Position numbers and translations under genes: made by a program. From positions 124,001 to 188,000 of the forward strand of contig QXCR01000089.1 in NCBI GenBank assembly GCA_004380135.1: a stretch of DNA of 64,000 bases, read 5' to 3'. Within the stretch, counting starts at the first letter, position 1; the number at the start of each line of letters is the position of its first letter. The stretch is from Stemphylium vesicarium. Taxonomy: Eukaryota > Ascomycota > Dothideomycetes > Pleosporales > Pleosporaceae. The notes under the pieces are model-generated. The model was not told the DNA's origin. It did not search any database and worked only from the letters and a program-made list of their open reading frames with translations. Shown one piece after another: positions 21,412 through 31,632 of this stretch.

Positions 21412-23718
21412 CTACGTAGCTCCATCGGCGTAGTCGTCGTCTCCTCTCTTCCTCTTCTTTCCTGGAGTCTTTTTCGGCTGCTCCCCATATCGCGGTTCCT
21501 TCGTGATTCCCGGCAGCGGGAAAACGTACGTCTGCATTTTCTCGCCACGGACGGTCCAGACACCATTAACCCATCCATGGGTCCCCATAAAGCAATTCTG
21601 CGGATCCCATTCCTCTCTGACCCCCTTCTCATCCCTTATGCTGACCTCCAAGCTTGTCAATCTTTCCTTGTCGTACTGGTTTCGTCCACGATGCCAGCTG
21701 GTGAAGATCTTCATTGACGTTTTTTCTCCGCTCAGCGACGTCCCAGGCCGTTTCTGCGCGACCCACCCATGGGGCTCAGGCCTGATGAAGATGCCAAGGG
21801 GCTCTGCATCTGGAGCGGCGGAAACCAGTTGTGCAAAACAGAGTTCATGGCCATTCAGAAGGGCTTGGCAGACCCCATAGATCATATCCAATGCGTAGTG
21901 GGTGGATACATGCTCGTCCTCTGCGTGTGGAGGGGATTTATCTAGTATGATGTATCTGTCGAGGTGCCCGGCGAGCTTACCATGCGGCCATATTCTTTCC
22001 AGCTTTTCTATAAGCATCTCGATGACTTGATGCTCAAAATTATTCAGTTTCTGGTCCCAACGCTTCGGTTCTGCAACGGTACGTGACAAAACCTCTCTAT
22101 CTGCACCAGTGATACGGAGTGGGTCCAATCGCGATGCCTCGTTTCCAAACCGCGGATACGATGATAACTTGAAGAGAAAGCCTTTTGCCTCAAGGCCTCC
22201 AGGCGTGAGTTTGGGCGATGCGAAGCGACATCGATCTACGAAGCTTTGCCCGTGTGTCAGTTTCGGAGCTGTAAAGAGTAACATGCAAGCGTTAAGGTAC
22301 GATTGCAAGGTGTGGCTCATAAGGTTGTCCTCCGAGGGAAATCCATGTCTTCGGGACCTGGGCACATTCGCCAATATTTCACCGTTCATCAGGATGATGA
22401 TCAGTAGAGCAGCTGACAGGCTGTATGCTTCAGGCTTGATCAAAGGAGAGCCTTTTTGAGTATTAAGCCGCTTTGTACACCTCAAGCAGTTGGCAAGTAT
22501 TGCGATTCGATCTGCTTCAACTTCCAGGCATCGACTTTTTATGTCTTCGAGTACACTTGCGGTAGTAGTGGGGTATGAGGAGATGATAGAGTCGTTGCTC
22601 TGCGCGACGCGATTGACGCTCCCCCCGTCGTCGCTGTCATCATCCCAGCGATGTAAGTCAAACTGGGCCTGAGGTGCAGGTTTCAGGTTGTACACCCGCC
22701 GGTTCCAGATGTTGTATTGCTTCGCCTTTGCTAAGATCTCGGTATTGGGCCATCGTTCTTTCATTCCGCTTGAAGTGGCCAAGCAGAACATGGTCACGGC
22801 CTGTCGAAAGTCCTTCAATTTGATCTGAAGCTCTCCTGGGATATCTCCAAAGTCGTAATCGTCAGGTTTGTCAGGTTTGTCGAGTTCCTCGTCGCATGTG
22901 ATGAGCAGTACCATCTTATGGGAGGCAAGATGGTCTTCCTGAAATATCCAGCCGCGCGACCAGCGGGCGTCGCTGAGGATACGAAGAATGAGCATTTGCA
23001 CTAATAGTATGTTGACTTTGGGCCCCAACTGCGAGTCGATCTTATCCTCGGGATCGACAAATAAAGACCCGCGGAGCAAGTCTGAAAGAACATTGAGATC
23101 TTGCTGTTGTAAGAGTTCGACTTCAAGCAAACCAACGGAGTAAGTGCTATCCCCATAAACTACGTCCATGATTTGGAGGCCTAGGTCTTTGTCTCTTCGT
23201 CCATCCCCCGCCCTCTGGTATATACATTCTTTGTCAATCCACAATTTGGTGATGTTTTTGCTCTGCGCAAATCTAACAACTCGATCCATGTAATGATCCG
23301 GAAAGTCGCTCTCAAATGGCCTTTCGTCGGGCCGTTTGATCTGGTAGTGGAAGGCAGATGGGTCTCCAATGTCGAAAATGGACTCTGGACGTGGTTGCAA
23401 CCATCTCCAAGAAACGGCAATGTATTTGTCCTCGCCGTCGTCGTCTTCGCGTCTCGTTATGCGTATTTCATGTGACGGTACCTTTCGGCCACGAAGCGCA
23501 TCCTTCAACTCGGCTCGAGCAAAACGGCGGTCTTGCTTCGAGTTTTCAGCTTCAAACTCCGGTACTTGCGAAATGTCGAGAAAGCGTAGATTGGCTGCCC
23601 ATTCTTCCGACTTTCTTCGATCACAGCGGTGTTCCTGGATCTCAAGCAACTGCTTGCGGAATGCGTGTATGTCGCCCTTGAAGATTTCACCAAACGTCTT
23701 GTGAAGGTCGTTCTGCAT
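21412..23718 (-). CDS. HET-domain (heterokaryon incompatibility) protein
   Basis: Intact single-exon gene, 768 aa, ATG at 23718. The HET domain lies in the N-terminal third: KYIAVSWRWLQPRPES (first conserved block), KLWIDKECIYQ (block 2), then MDVVYGDSTYSVGLLEVEL and RWSRGWIFQED (block 3). The remaining 450 residues have no recognised domain. The C-terminus is basic and acidic (KKTPGKKRKRGDDDYADGAT), a possible nuclear signal. HET proteins trigger cell death on non-self recognition in filamentous ascomycetes. The partner is not evident; no NACHT or repeat domain follows, unlike the HET-NACHT-ANK gene at 55.8 kb. No stops or frameshifts. Confidence 0.88.
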   Translation of the reverse strand: MQNDLHKTFGEIFKGDIHAFRKQLLEIQEHRCDRRKSEEWAANLRFLDISQVPEFEAENSKQDRRFARAELKDALRGRKVPSHEIRITRREDDDGEDKYIAVSWRWLQPRPESIFDIGDPSAFHYQIKRPDERPFESDFPDHYMDRVVRFAQSKNITKLWIDKECIYQRAGDGRRDKDLGLQIMDVVYGDSTYSVGLLEVELLQQQDLNVLSDLLRGSLFVDPEDKIDSQLGPKVNILLVQMLILRILSDARWSRGWIFQEDHLASHKMVLLITCDEELDKPDKPDDYDFGDIPGELQIKLKDFRQAVTMFCLATSSGMKERWPNTEILAKAKQYNIWNRRVYNLKPAPQAQFDLHRWDDDSDDGGSVNRVAQSNDSIISSYPTTTASVLEDIKSRCLEVEADRIAILANCLRCTKRLNTQKGSPLIKPEAYSLSAALLIIILMNGEILANVPRSRRHGFPSEDNLMSHTLQSYLNACMLLFTAPKLTHGQSFVDRCRFASPKLTPGGLEAKGFLFKLSSYPRFGNEASRLDPLRITGADREVLSRTVAEPKRWDQKLNNFEHQVIEMLIEKLERIWPHGKLAGHLDRYIILDKSPPHAEDEHVSTHYALDMIYGVCQALLNGHELCFAQLVSAAPDAEPLGIFIRPEPHGWVAQKRPGTSLSGEKTSMKIFTSWHRGRNQYDKERLTSLEVSIRDEKGVREEWDPQNCFMGTHGWVNGVWTVRGEKMQTYVFPLPGITKEPRYGEQPKKTPGKKRKRGDDDYADGAT

Positions 23719-24316
23719 TGGAGCGATGGGGAGAGATTCAGTGCGTTAAAACTCTCGAAAACGTCGTGGCTGCAGTCCGGCAAGGCGCTTGGATGGATGG
23801 AACCAAGGAAGAGACGCGTCGGATTCACACGCGAATTAGCGCGTTTTCACGTGAGAAGCTTGGCAATAGTGATGCGTCACCAGCTGTATACATTCTGCTC
23901 GCTGAAAACACTATTCAAATGTTGACTCGGTGTGTCCTGACCCTACGCTGCATGATGACGGGCTCTGTTGGCCTGTATTTCAAGTAATAGCCTGGAAAAT
24001 GCAAATATTCCTAGGTACCTCCATCATTACTCACTTGGGTGGGTGTGTACCACGCACATATGGAAGCCGATCGTATGGCAGGATGCGCTACAGAAATCTC
24101 TTACAGTACATCAAGCACTAGCAATCCAAGAGACATAAATTAGTCCATGTTCGCGAGTATCGTGCGGTCACAGCATCGGTCACAGCACTAGGCCACTGGG
24201 CACGGGGGAAATGAGAAACCAGAGACCAATGCATTCCTACAACGAATCTTTCTATGTTTTTGTAGTTGCCTCGCCTGAAGATATATCCCATACTTTATCT
24301 TCCACAAATCCCAACC
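23719..24316. other. Intergenic
   Basis: Promoter of the HET gene and 3' flank of the SCP2 gene. Short open frames on both strands have no motif. Confidence 0.45.
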
Positions 24317-24944
24317 CTACAACTTCGCCTTCGGCTCCTGCACCTGCGCCTTCTTAAGCACAGTTTCCACTAATTTACTAAGTCAGTGCTCATCTCAAAC
24401 CCACTTAAGAACGGGTAATACTAACGTTTTGTTGCCTTGAGAACATTGCCTTTGATCTTCAACTTCCCACTCATAAACAACTTCTGCGCATTCGCCTTCC
24501 CCTGGACTAACTTGCCAAACTCCTCGTCAGGCAGGGTAAGCGTAACATCCGCCTTCTTGCCCTCTGGCGCCGCACCCTTGCCCACGGTACCGCTCTCCTT
24601 GAGATCCAAGTGCCATGCTTCTTGCTTGCCGTCCTTGTTCTTGATGTTGAAGGCGAAGATGGCGTTGCCGGTCTTCAGGGCGTCTTTGCGGTCGGTCTCG
24701 GAGGCTGAGAGGGCGCTGGCGATTTGCTCGAAGGCGGCGGAGGAGGGAAAGTCGTCTAGAAAGGGGATTAGTCTGAAGGTTTTTAAGAATGCGACGGATG
24801 CTGCGGGTGCTGCGTTGGAGGGCGCTGGGGCAGGTAGCTGCCGGCTGCTCCGAGCGACGCTCCCCCAAAGACGACAAGGGTTCTGGACGCAGAAGCCCCA
24901 GGGCGAGGAGATAAAAATGCACACATACCGTGCTTGAGAGTCAT
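24317..24944 (-). CDS. Peroxisomal SCP2-domain sterol/lipid carrier with PTS1
   Basis: Three exons: 24944-24929 (16 nt), 24755-24426 and 24369-24317. Introns are 173 nt (GTATGT...TCTAG) and 56 nt (GTTAGT...ATTAG). Total 132 aa, the usual length of a free SCP2 protein. The family pattern is clear: an N-terminal helix with FEQIASALSAS, then AIFAFNIKNKDGKQEAWHLD, ADVTLTLPDEEFGKLVQGKA and KLFMSGKLKIKGNVLKATK. The protein ends in Ala-Lys-Leu, a peroxisomal targeting signal type 1. SCP2 domains bind fatty acyl-CoA and sterols and support peroxisomal beta-oxidation. Only the spliced last exon supplies the AKL end; unspliced reading ends at KATKR. Confidence 0.9.
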
Positions 24945-25941
24945 GATGGCGATCGTCGTTTGTGCTGTTCAACTCGGAATCGTGATACGCTCAAGGCAGA
25001 GGCTAAGTCGCTGAAAGGGCCAGGTACTATGAATCTCGCTATACAAGGCAGACAAAGATACGATGCAAGGACAAGAAAGGATGCGAGGCGTCGTCTGGGG
25101 TATATAAACGAGTTCGGAAGCTCGTGACAGTGATAATGGGTGATATCCACTCGTAAATCCGGGGAAACGACTCTCAAGCATGTGAACGCGACACTAGCCA
25201 AGACGCTGGAGCCCCCGTGGGCCTGAGATGCCGAGGCATTGCCGTTTTGGGTCCGCGCACGTGGACAAAGGCCCGGGGCGCTAACTCTTCTCGGATGGGT
25301 GTCGCATCACTTGCCTCGTTTTGCGGTGCGGAGGTTTGTAAGGGCTTTGTCTTGCGAGCATCGCCAACATGTGAATTCTGAGTTCGTTGGTTCAAGGAAA
25401 GACAGCGTCGACAGTATGCGTCGCGCACGAACCCTGGAATACTACGACTGCGTCTATTCTAGGTCTGACTGATTTTGACATGAGCATTGTGCTTATATAT
25501 CACATCAATTCTCTGTCGCAGACTGATCTCAAATTGAGTAGAAAGATGTTATAATGATACACAAGCGATCAACGGCGACGATTTAGACAAGACAAGGAAG
25601 TTTTCATTCAAAGATCGTAAGGAGCGTATACTACTCTAAGCCATAACATCGTCATTCCATGCATACATGCAGACATAGCGGTCGTTTTCGTAATGAGTAC
25701 TCAATCATCAAGGCAGCCGTGACGCAAACAACGTGAAAGCGTTAGAAAGAGACAAAAGAAAAAGGAAAATAGGGTATGCAAAGAAAGGACAGGGCCGTCA
25801 ACCCCTAGGTAAAGGCGACGAGGATGTGAGGAAAGACATGACAAAGGAAAAAAGGGAAACGACCTGTGGTTAGACATCAGGGTAGGGGTATACCACCACA
25901 ACAATCGCACAACAACGACAACATCAAGCTAAATCTCAAGC
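24945..25941. other. Intergenic with SCP2 promoter
   Basis: About 1 kb. It contains a TATA-like site near 25101 on the minus strand and otherwise no convincing gene. It becomes A/G-rich near 25730-25860, the 3' flank of the F-box gene. Confidence 0.45.
25101..25108 (-). promoter_or_regulatory. TATA-like box of the SCP2 gene
   Basis: On the minus strand TTTATATA lies about 157 nt upstream of the ATG at 24944, a plausible core promoter position. Not otherwise verified. Confidence 0.4.
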
Positions 25942-27683
25942 TCAATGCGCCATAACAGCCCCAGCCCCACCCCCAACACCTCCCTTCCACTGCGAAAGAT
26001 GCAAAAACCTCTTCCCCCCACCCCAACTCCCCCCCGCACTCTTCCTCAGCGCCCCCCTCGGCCGTCCCAACCACCGACTAAGCGCATGTTCCCTCTTCTC
26101 CCTTCCACTCTCCCCCTCACCACCCCTACACTCCCCACCAACCCATCCACTCTCCTCAATAGCAACATCAACCTGCTCCATCAACGTGCCCATAATCCTG
26201 GGCTCAGCCTCAACCGGACTAAGCATAATCGGCACATCCATGCATTCCTCTTTATACTGTTTCCACGCCTCATTCCCGGAGATATCCGTCAGCGGTTCGA
26301 GAGCGATATCCCAATCCCCTTCCCGCAGCTTGACGTCTTCAAAGTTGAATTCGCGGAGCGAGCGCTTATGTCGCGTGATAAAAGTGCTGATTTGAGTAGA
26401 ATCCATGATTGCGTTTTCGAGCTCCATGGTGCGGAGGCGGGGGAACTTGAGGGGGCGGGGTCCATATGTTTGGCCTCTAAGAGAAGGGTGCTGTGTTGAG
26501 TCTTCTTGCTGCTGGGAAAGGGGTAGCATGCAGGGTTCGCGATCGAGAGAAAGAGGCGAGGGACCGCGTTCGCCCTTCCAGCGGAAGAAGAGGCGCGTTA
26601 GGCTGCGGGAGAGGGTGGCGAGGTAGGCGTGCAGGATACGCAGGTGCTCGAGCGATTTGGCGCGTGTGCGAGTGGAAGACGAGGAAAAGGGGACGCTTTC
26701 CATGCAGATTGACAGGCGCCGGATTTGGCCCCATCGCTTTGCGGATGAGGGCGTGCTGCCGAAGCCGTGCATGGGGTGCAGATACAAAAGGCCGCCAGGG
26801 TGCATGGGGAGCAGGGAGAGGGCTGAGAGACTGTATAGTGGCGCGCGCTCAATGGCTATGCGCAGCGAGATGAGCGCGTAGTCTACTACGCCTCGGCGGT
26901 GGCGTTGCGCGCCTGTTGATCCAGGGCAGGAAACTTTAAGATGGGTAAGGTTGATGAGCTCGGAGAAGGCGGCACAGAAAGCAGGGACGTTGGTGGCAGC
27001 GTGGAAGAGCGGCGGATATTGTTTGATGAGTAGGTCTTGCATCTCCCAGCTTCCATACTTAGGCGCCTTGTCCTTGGCTGCTCCGTGGGGAGGGGCCTGG
27101 ACTTGCGGCTCGTAGATGAATTGCTTCTCGGACCCTGTTATTGGGTCGATGATGGGGGGTAGGCATGTCTCGGGGCTATGCGGCATGTAAAAGGTGAATG
27201 TCTTGACGTGCCGCCCGATTCTTGATAGTGCTTCCATGCGCGCCCGCTTAGTAAAGGTAGATGTCTTGAACGTCACTGTCATCCTTTCGAAGAGCCGCGG
27301 CGCGGCTTTGGATGAAAAGTCGTGGCACACCAGGCGAAAATTGGATAGATCCTCGAGCTCCATGTGGTCCAGGACATTGTCGCGACAGGCGTCGTTTAGC
27401 CAGAAGCGCAAGAAGACGGAACTGCTGGACATGACCAAGTTGCATATGGAGCCATTGGACCGAATTGCTACACACGGTCAACATCAAATCGCACGCGCAT
27501 CGCGAAGGGGTCTTGCTTACATTTCCCGTCCACAGTTGTTGTAGGCGTCAATGGGATTTCGCCAAACAGCAGCTTGGAGCTCGACCGCGACACGGTAGTC
27601 GCAGCACTGCCATGGCTATTCTGGCTCACACCCGAGTGTGATCGCTTCAACACCGGTGGTGGTGTCGTTCGATCGTTATACAT
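25942..27683 (-). CDS. F-box protein
   Basis: Exons 27683-27521 and 27467-25942, with a 53-nt intron (GTAAGC...TGTAG), give 562 aa from MYNDRTTPPP. Other in-frame ATGs upstream would lengthen it. A Ser-rich leader of about 55 residues precedes an F-box-like helix set (NVLDHMELEDLSNFRLVCHD, then FSSKAAPRLFERMTVTF). A long region without obvious repeats follows. The last 70 residues are Gly/Arg-rich and low in complexity, ending GGAGAVMAH. F-box proteins recruit substrates to SCF ubiquitin ligases through Skp1; the substrate is unknown. Only the spliced form joins the leader to the F-box in frame. The third-position GC bias is very high here, making antisense frames open. Confidence 0.8.
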
Positions 27684-29372
27684 AATGGTATGGATGATTG
27701 TTTGTCGCATGCAAATAGTAAAGGTAGCGGTAAGATGGAATTGGTATAGTGTCGTCACGGTATCAATCTCGTAGTAAATCTCAAGTAAATCGTAAACGTC
27801 GTTTCAAACATCCAGCATTCGAAAAAGGCGCAAAAAAGGGTAACCCTGAGGAATCAATCGAAAGAGGGTAAAAACACCTTGGTCGAGAAGGGTTATTTAC
27901 TACAATTATGGCCATGGGAAAAGCGGGGGGCGGCCTTGAGGCCCTGACCCAACGTGCGGACCATCATGCAAGTGTGAGTCAAAAGTACAACAGTTGCCAA
28001 CGGAGGTAGGGAGGTGTTCGCCTCCCAGGATTGCCAAACTCGTTAACGCAAAGCAGCCGAAGAATTGAACAGCAAAAACACGACCATGTCGCGGTGGGAG
28101 GACGTGTATATATGGTGTTTGACGCGACGATTCGACCAAGTGGCCGAGTGGGGCTGCAGCCTAGAGGCCCGCTTGAAACATTGCTACTACGCCAGCCAAC
28201 CGGATGCAAAGACGCATGGGATGGTGCATGCGGCACTTGCAGTAGCCTTGCATGCTGGCCCTGCGGGTACGTCTTGGATGCTGTGGCTGGGCCTTCTGGG
28301 ACTGGCGGTCAGCGATTTCGACATTGACTCCCGTCGTCGCGTGGAGCTTTTGTTGTCTAGACGGGCGCAAGTCAGGCACGACGCGTCTGGCTAGCCCGCG
28401 TGTGTATCTAGTCGCCGCTGCACGTTGCTCTGGAGAGCCGCGATTCGAGGAAATGAATAACAATAACAGTCTCTCTTGCGGCCGTTCGCGTCTGTTTTGG
28501 GGAAGGGAGGGTCTGTCTCAAATGCAAGGTTATCGATTACTAGCCGGTAAGGCGAGAGATGCGGCGCATGCGATGTGGCTTGGACAATGTCAACACCACG
28601 AGAATATCGCGACGCCAGCCTCACTTCCCGTGGTAGTCGGATGAGTCAAACTCGGCATGCGTCGTACTAAGGCGAAGGCGCATTTCGATAGCACCAGAAT
28701 TCCATAGTAGTCAGCGCGGAATGATCCATGTTAATGAGATTCTGCAGCTCTGCACAACGCGCTGGACATTGTGATTGTTTGCGCCAAAACGCGACACTCG
28801 ATTTCTTGGCTTTCCAAAACACGACCGCGTAAATGTCTCGCTTGCATGGTGGCATTCTGCCGCTACAGAACGGTGCACGGGGAGAGACTCACCGGTCGCA
28901 CGAGATGCCCCGCAATGCATCATACAGCACACCTTCCCAAGGGTCGTTTTGTTTCACAGCCGTTGAAACGAATCAGCATATCATGATTGGCTACCAAAAC
29001 TCTAAAAGTGCTGAAAAGATGATGTAGCTCGAGAAGAATAGTCTGCCCGTTTCAGTTTTCGCTCCACTACCCACCCACGTTTCCGCAAAGCTATTAGCAA
29101 GTAAGATTATTGGATAAGAAGGGTAAACTTCGTCTTTCCTGGCTCCTGCACATTCTCCACCTACCGCCCCTCTGCTGCCAACATGCATGCACCTGTGGGC
29201 TTTGTTGCAGCCCAAGGTTCTTCCTGTCGATCCTACGGCCATCTAGAATCGCTGCCCGAACCGGCATCACCTCGCGCATTCCCACCACTCTCACAGGGCT
29301 GGAGCGTCGGTCCGCGGCCGGCCACACTCCACTTCTTATGCGTTGTACCTCGAGGATCTAATGCAGATTTTC
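27684..29372. other. Long intergenic region
   Basis: About 1.7 kb. A 28086-28394 open frame is listed separately with low confidence. Elsewhere only short frames without motifs are seen. No repeats or RNA genes are recognised. Confidence 0.4.
28086..28394 (+). CDS. Possible small protein, unsupported
   Basis: ATG 28086 opens a 102-residue frame (MSRWEDVYIWCLTRRFDQVA...) with a hydrophobic Leu/Gly/Trp stretch around residues 65-85 that could be one membrane helix. No family is recognised and high GC makes chance frames common. It may be noise. Confidence 0.2.
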   Translation: MSRWEDVYIWCLTRRFDQVAEWGCSLEARLKHCYYASQPDAKTHGMVHAALAVALHAGPAGTSWMLWLGLLGLAVSDFDIDSRRRVELLLSRRAQVRHDASG

Positions 29373-30921
29373 TCATCGCCTCTTTTCGTCTGAGAATCGT
29401 GGGGCACCCTCGGGCACAGGAGGAGGCTGGTAGCTGCCCCGATACCCGTTGATGGGCGGGAGATCCTGGCCAATCGCGTCTTCGTAGCTCGGTGGTGCAT
29501 CGTCATATGCAGGTGCATCCTGGGAGTGTACTGATTGGCCGGCAAATGCGTTTGGACTGTTGAAGCTCGAATGAGAGGGCGAGGTTGGAGTATGCGGGCG
29601 CTTTTCTGGCTCAGGAACATGTAGCGTGGCAGGTTTCGCTGCTGATTCTGCATTGAAGCCAGCTTCGAGCAGCGCCTTGGGAGGCGCAATGCCCGAGTAG
29701 ACTTTGACGGGTAATCTGAGTGGCAAGACGATGAGCTGATCTTCTCCATGCTTGTAACCTCCATAGCCAATGCCGACACGAATCTCTATTTCGTAGAAAC
29801 GCGCGAGGTTACAGGCTGTGAAACTAGGCGATACGGTATTGGGCACTGGCTTGCCAGACCAGTACTCAGGATTGATTGGCACTTCAGTGTCTATGGGGTC
29901 AGATGGGGAGCCTATGGGAATGGCCATGTTGCTAAAAGAGCAAAGTATCCAGCTGTTCGACTCTGTTCGTGCCACTTCATGCGCTTGCACCTTGGTGTAG
30001 CCAATCAGCTCAATCTGTAGCATCTGTAGGTATATGTTCTTTGTGCGCGCGCTGACATTCTTTAAAAGCAGACGCAGTGGAATGTCCCGGTTGCAGGTGA
30101 GAATGGCAGGATTGGGCAGCCGCGCGTCGATGGCTACACGAGGTTGTATGTTGCCCGAGGCTGGCGGGATGCTCGTTGAAGAACCCTTCCTATCAAGGAA
30201 GCTGGGCTTCTTGCCTGCTGCCACACTGGCCGCATTCTCCAGGAACTCGTGCTGTCTTCTTGCGTATGCCTCTCCGTCTGTCTGCTCTGGCCGCGGTGGC
30301 TCGATGGGAAGGAAGGTGAAATTTGCGACAGCTCGCGGATTCTCCTTGAAGAATTGCGGCCTGTTGACCGTAACCTTGACAAAGTATCGAATCTCCGCCT
30401 CGCCGGGGAAGCCACTGAGGGTCGGTGGAAGCGTCGCTTTGATGTGTTGGGTCGGCGTCTTGGCGAATTCGGGGATCGCATTGGAAAAGGAGACGTTGGA
30501 AATCGGGTTATTCGACTGCTGGCACTGCGTGTTGAGCGGGAGCTACCGTACACGTTAATTATGACTACACTTTAACTTTCTGCGATTTTCATACCTTGAA
30601 TTGGAAGGGATACTCAAAAGAGCCAGCGTTGATAGTGAAGGCTGCCTTTGGATTCTGGGCGAGATCCTCTGGGCGCATGTTGGTCGGCCATACTACCTGC
30701 GTCTTGTAAAGGAACTTGTGCACCTCCAAGACCGGTCGCTGCTTGTCTGGTCTACTCGGGTGGATTGGCGCGAGCAGCCTGGTCCTGCTCTCACCTTCAA
30801 GCTTCACGATAATGCTGCTGATATTGGTCGGATTCGGTACGCGCAGAAACACTTTGCCTTGGATGACATCGAGGTTGGTGTAGTGCTCATGCGGATGCTC
30901 CAGCACGATATTGACAATCAT
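29373..30921 (-). CDS. Alpha-arrestin (ART-type trafficking adaptor)
   Basis: Exons 30921-30595 and 30542-29373, with a 51-nt intron (GTATGA...GGTAG), give 498 aa. The arrestin N-terminal fold is recognised from MIVNIVLEHPHEHYTNLDVI, GKVFLRVPNPTNISSIIVKL and FPFQFK-type strands. The C-terminal arrestin half contains LLLKNVSARTKNIYLQMLQI and FYEIEIRVGIGYGG. The disordered tail carries DAPPSYEDAIGQ, a PPxY motif that binds the WW domains of Rsp5-type HECT ubiquitin ligases. Fungal ARTs bring Rsp5 to plasma-membrane transporters for ubiquitination and endocytosis. A basic stretch (KAKSRQRRRRTQPPK) lies just upstream in frame but lacks an ATG; I chose MIVNIV because it aligns with the first arrestin strand. 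Intact. Confidence 0.87.
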
Positions 30922-31632
30922 CTTGGGCGGTTGGGTGCGCCGGCGACGCTGTCGGGATTTTGCTTTCGGGTCAGGCAACAATGTGTGGTGCTAGGTAAAT
31001 GGGTACTCGCGAAGCTTGTAGGGGTAGAGCGACATGTCAAGTCTAGAAATAAGAAATGTAGGGTACAAGGTAGAGTTAGCGCACTGATGTGATTCCTGGT
31101 GCAGCGGCTAAGCCAGGATAACGCGTGTCATGCCGTGAGTGCGTTTGCGATCAGAAGCTCAACATGTCACAGAACGGATGCTCGCGGGGTTTTTGGCATC
31201 ATCCCCGCAGACGTCATGGCGCGGGCTTTGTCGCAACACCACGCCCAATCTGCGACCACCATCAACACGAAGAACTTCTTCACTGCGAACGAGGATATAT
31301 GGTCGGGTTGCTTTTTCTTGTCGCAACAGATGCGCATCTCTTTAGGTGTCATTTTCCTACTTCGGGAGACTTGCAGGGCACAGCCACAATAACAGCCGCA
31401 GTTCCGGGCTGAAAGTCAGCCCCCTTGTCTGATTACAGCATCGTGGTTCTCGGCCAGCAGCGACCCGTCTGCGGCTGACTTGGCAATTACGGGAGCGCCC
31501 TTGAGATCTTATACTTCCGGCTTCTGGTGCTTGAAAAAGCTTTACGCTCTACAAACAAGCCGACCGGTTGTATTTCTCGTGGCTATAACTGCATCCATTG
31601 TGAACGAGACCAAATGCGATTCGAGCGGGAAA
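30922..31632. other. Intergenic
   Basis: Arrestin promoter and 3' flank of the hydrolase gene. No gene is seen. Short plus-strand frames at 31099-31412 lack features. Confidence 0.45.

Noticed and set aside
20883..21632. 249-codon minus-strand frame overlapping the ABM gene and the HET gene end
   Set aside because: Antisense to the spliced ABM gene, whose motifs and splice sites are convincing.
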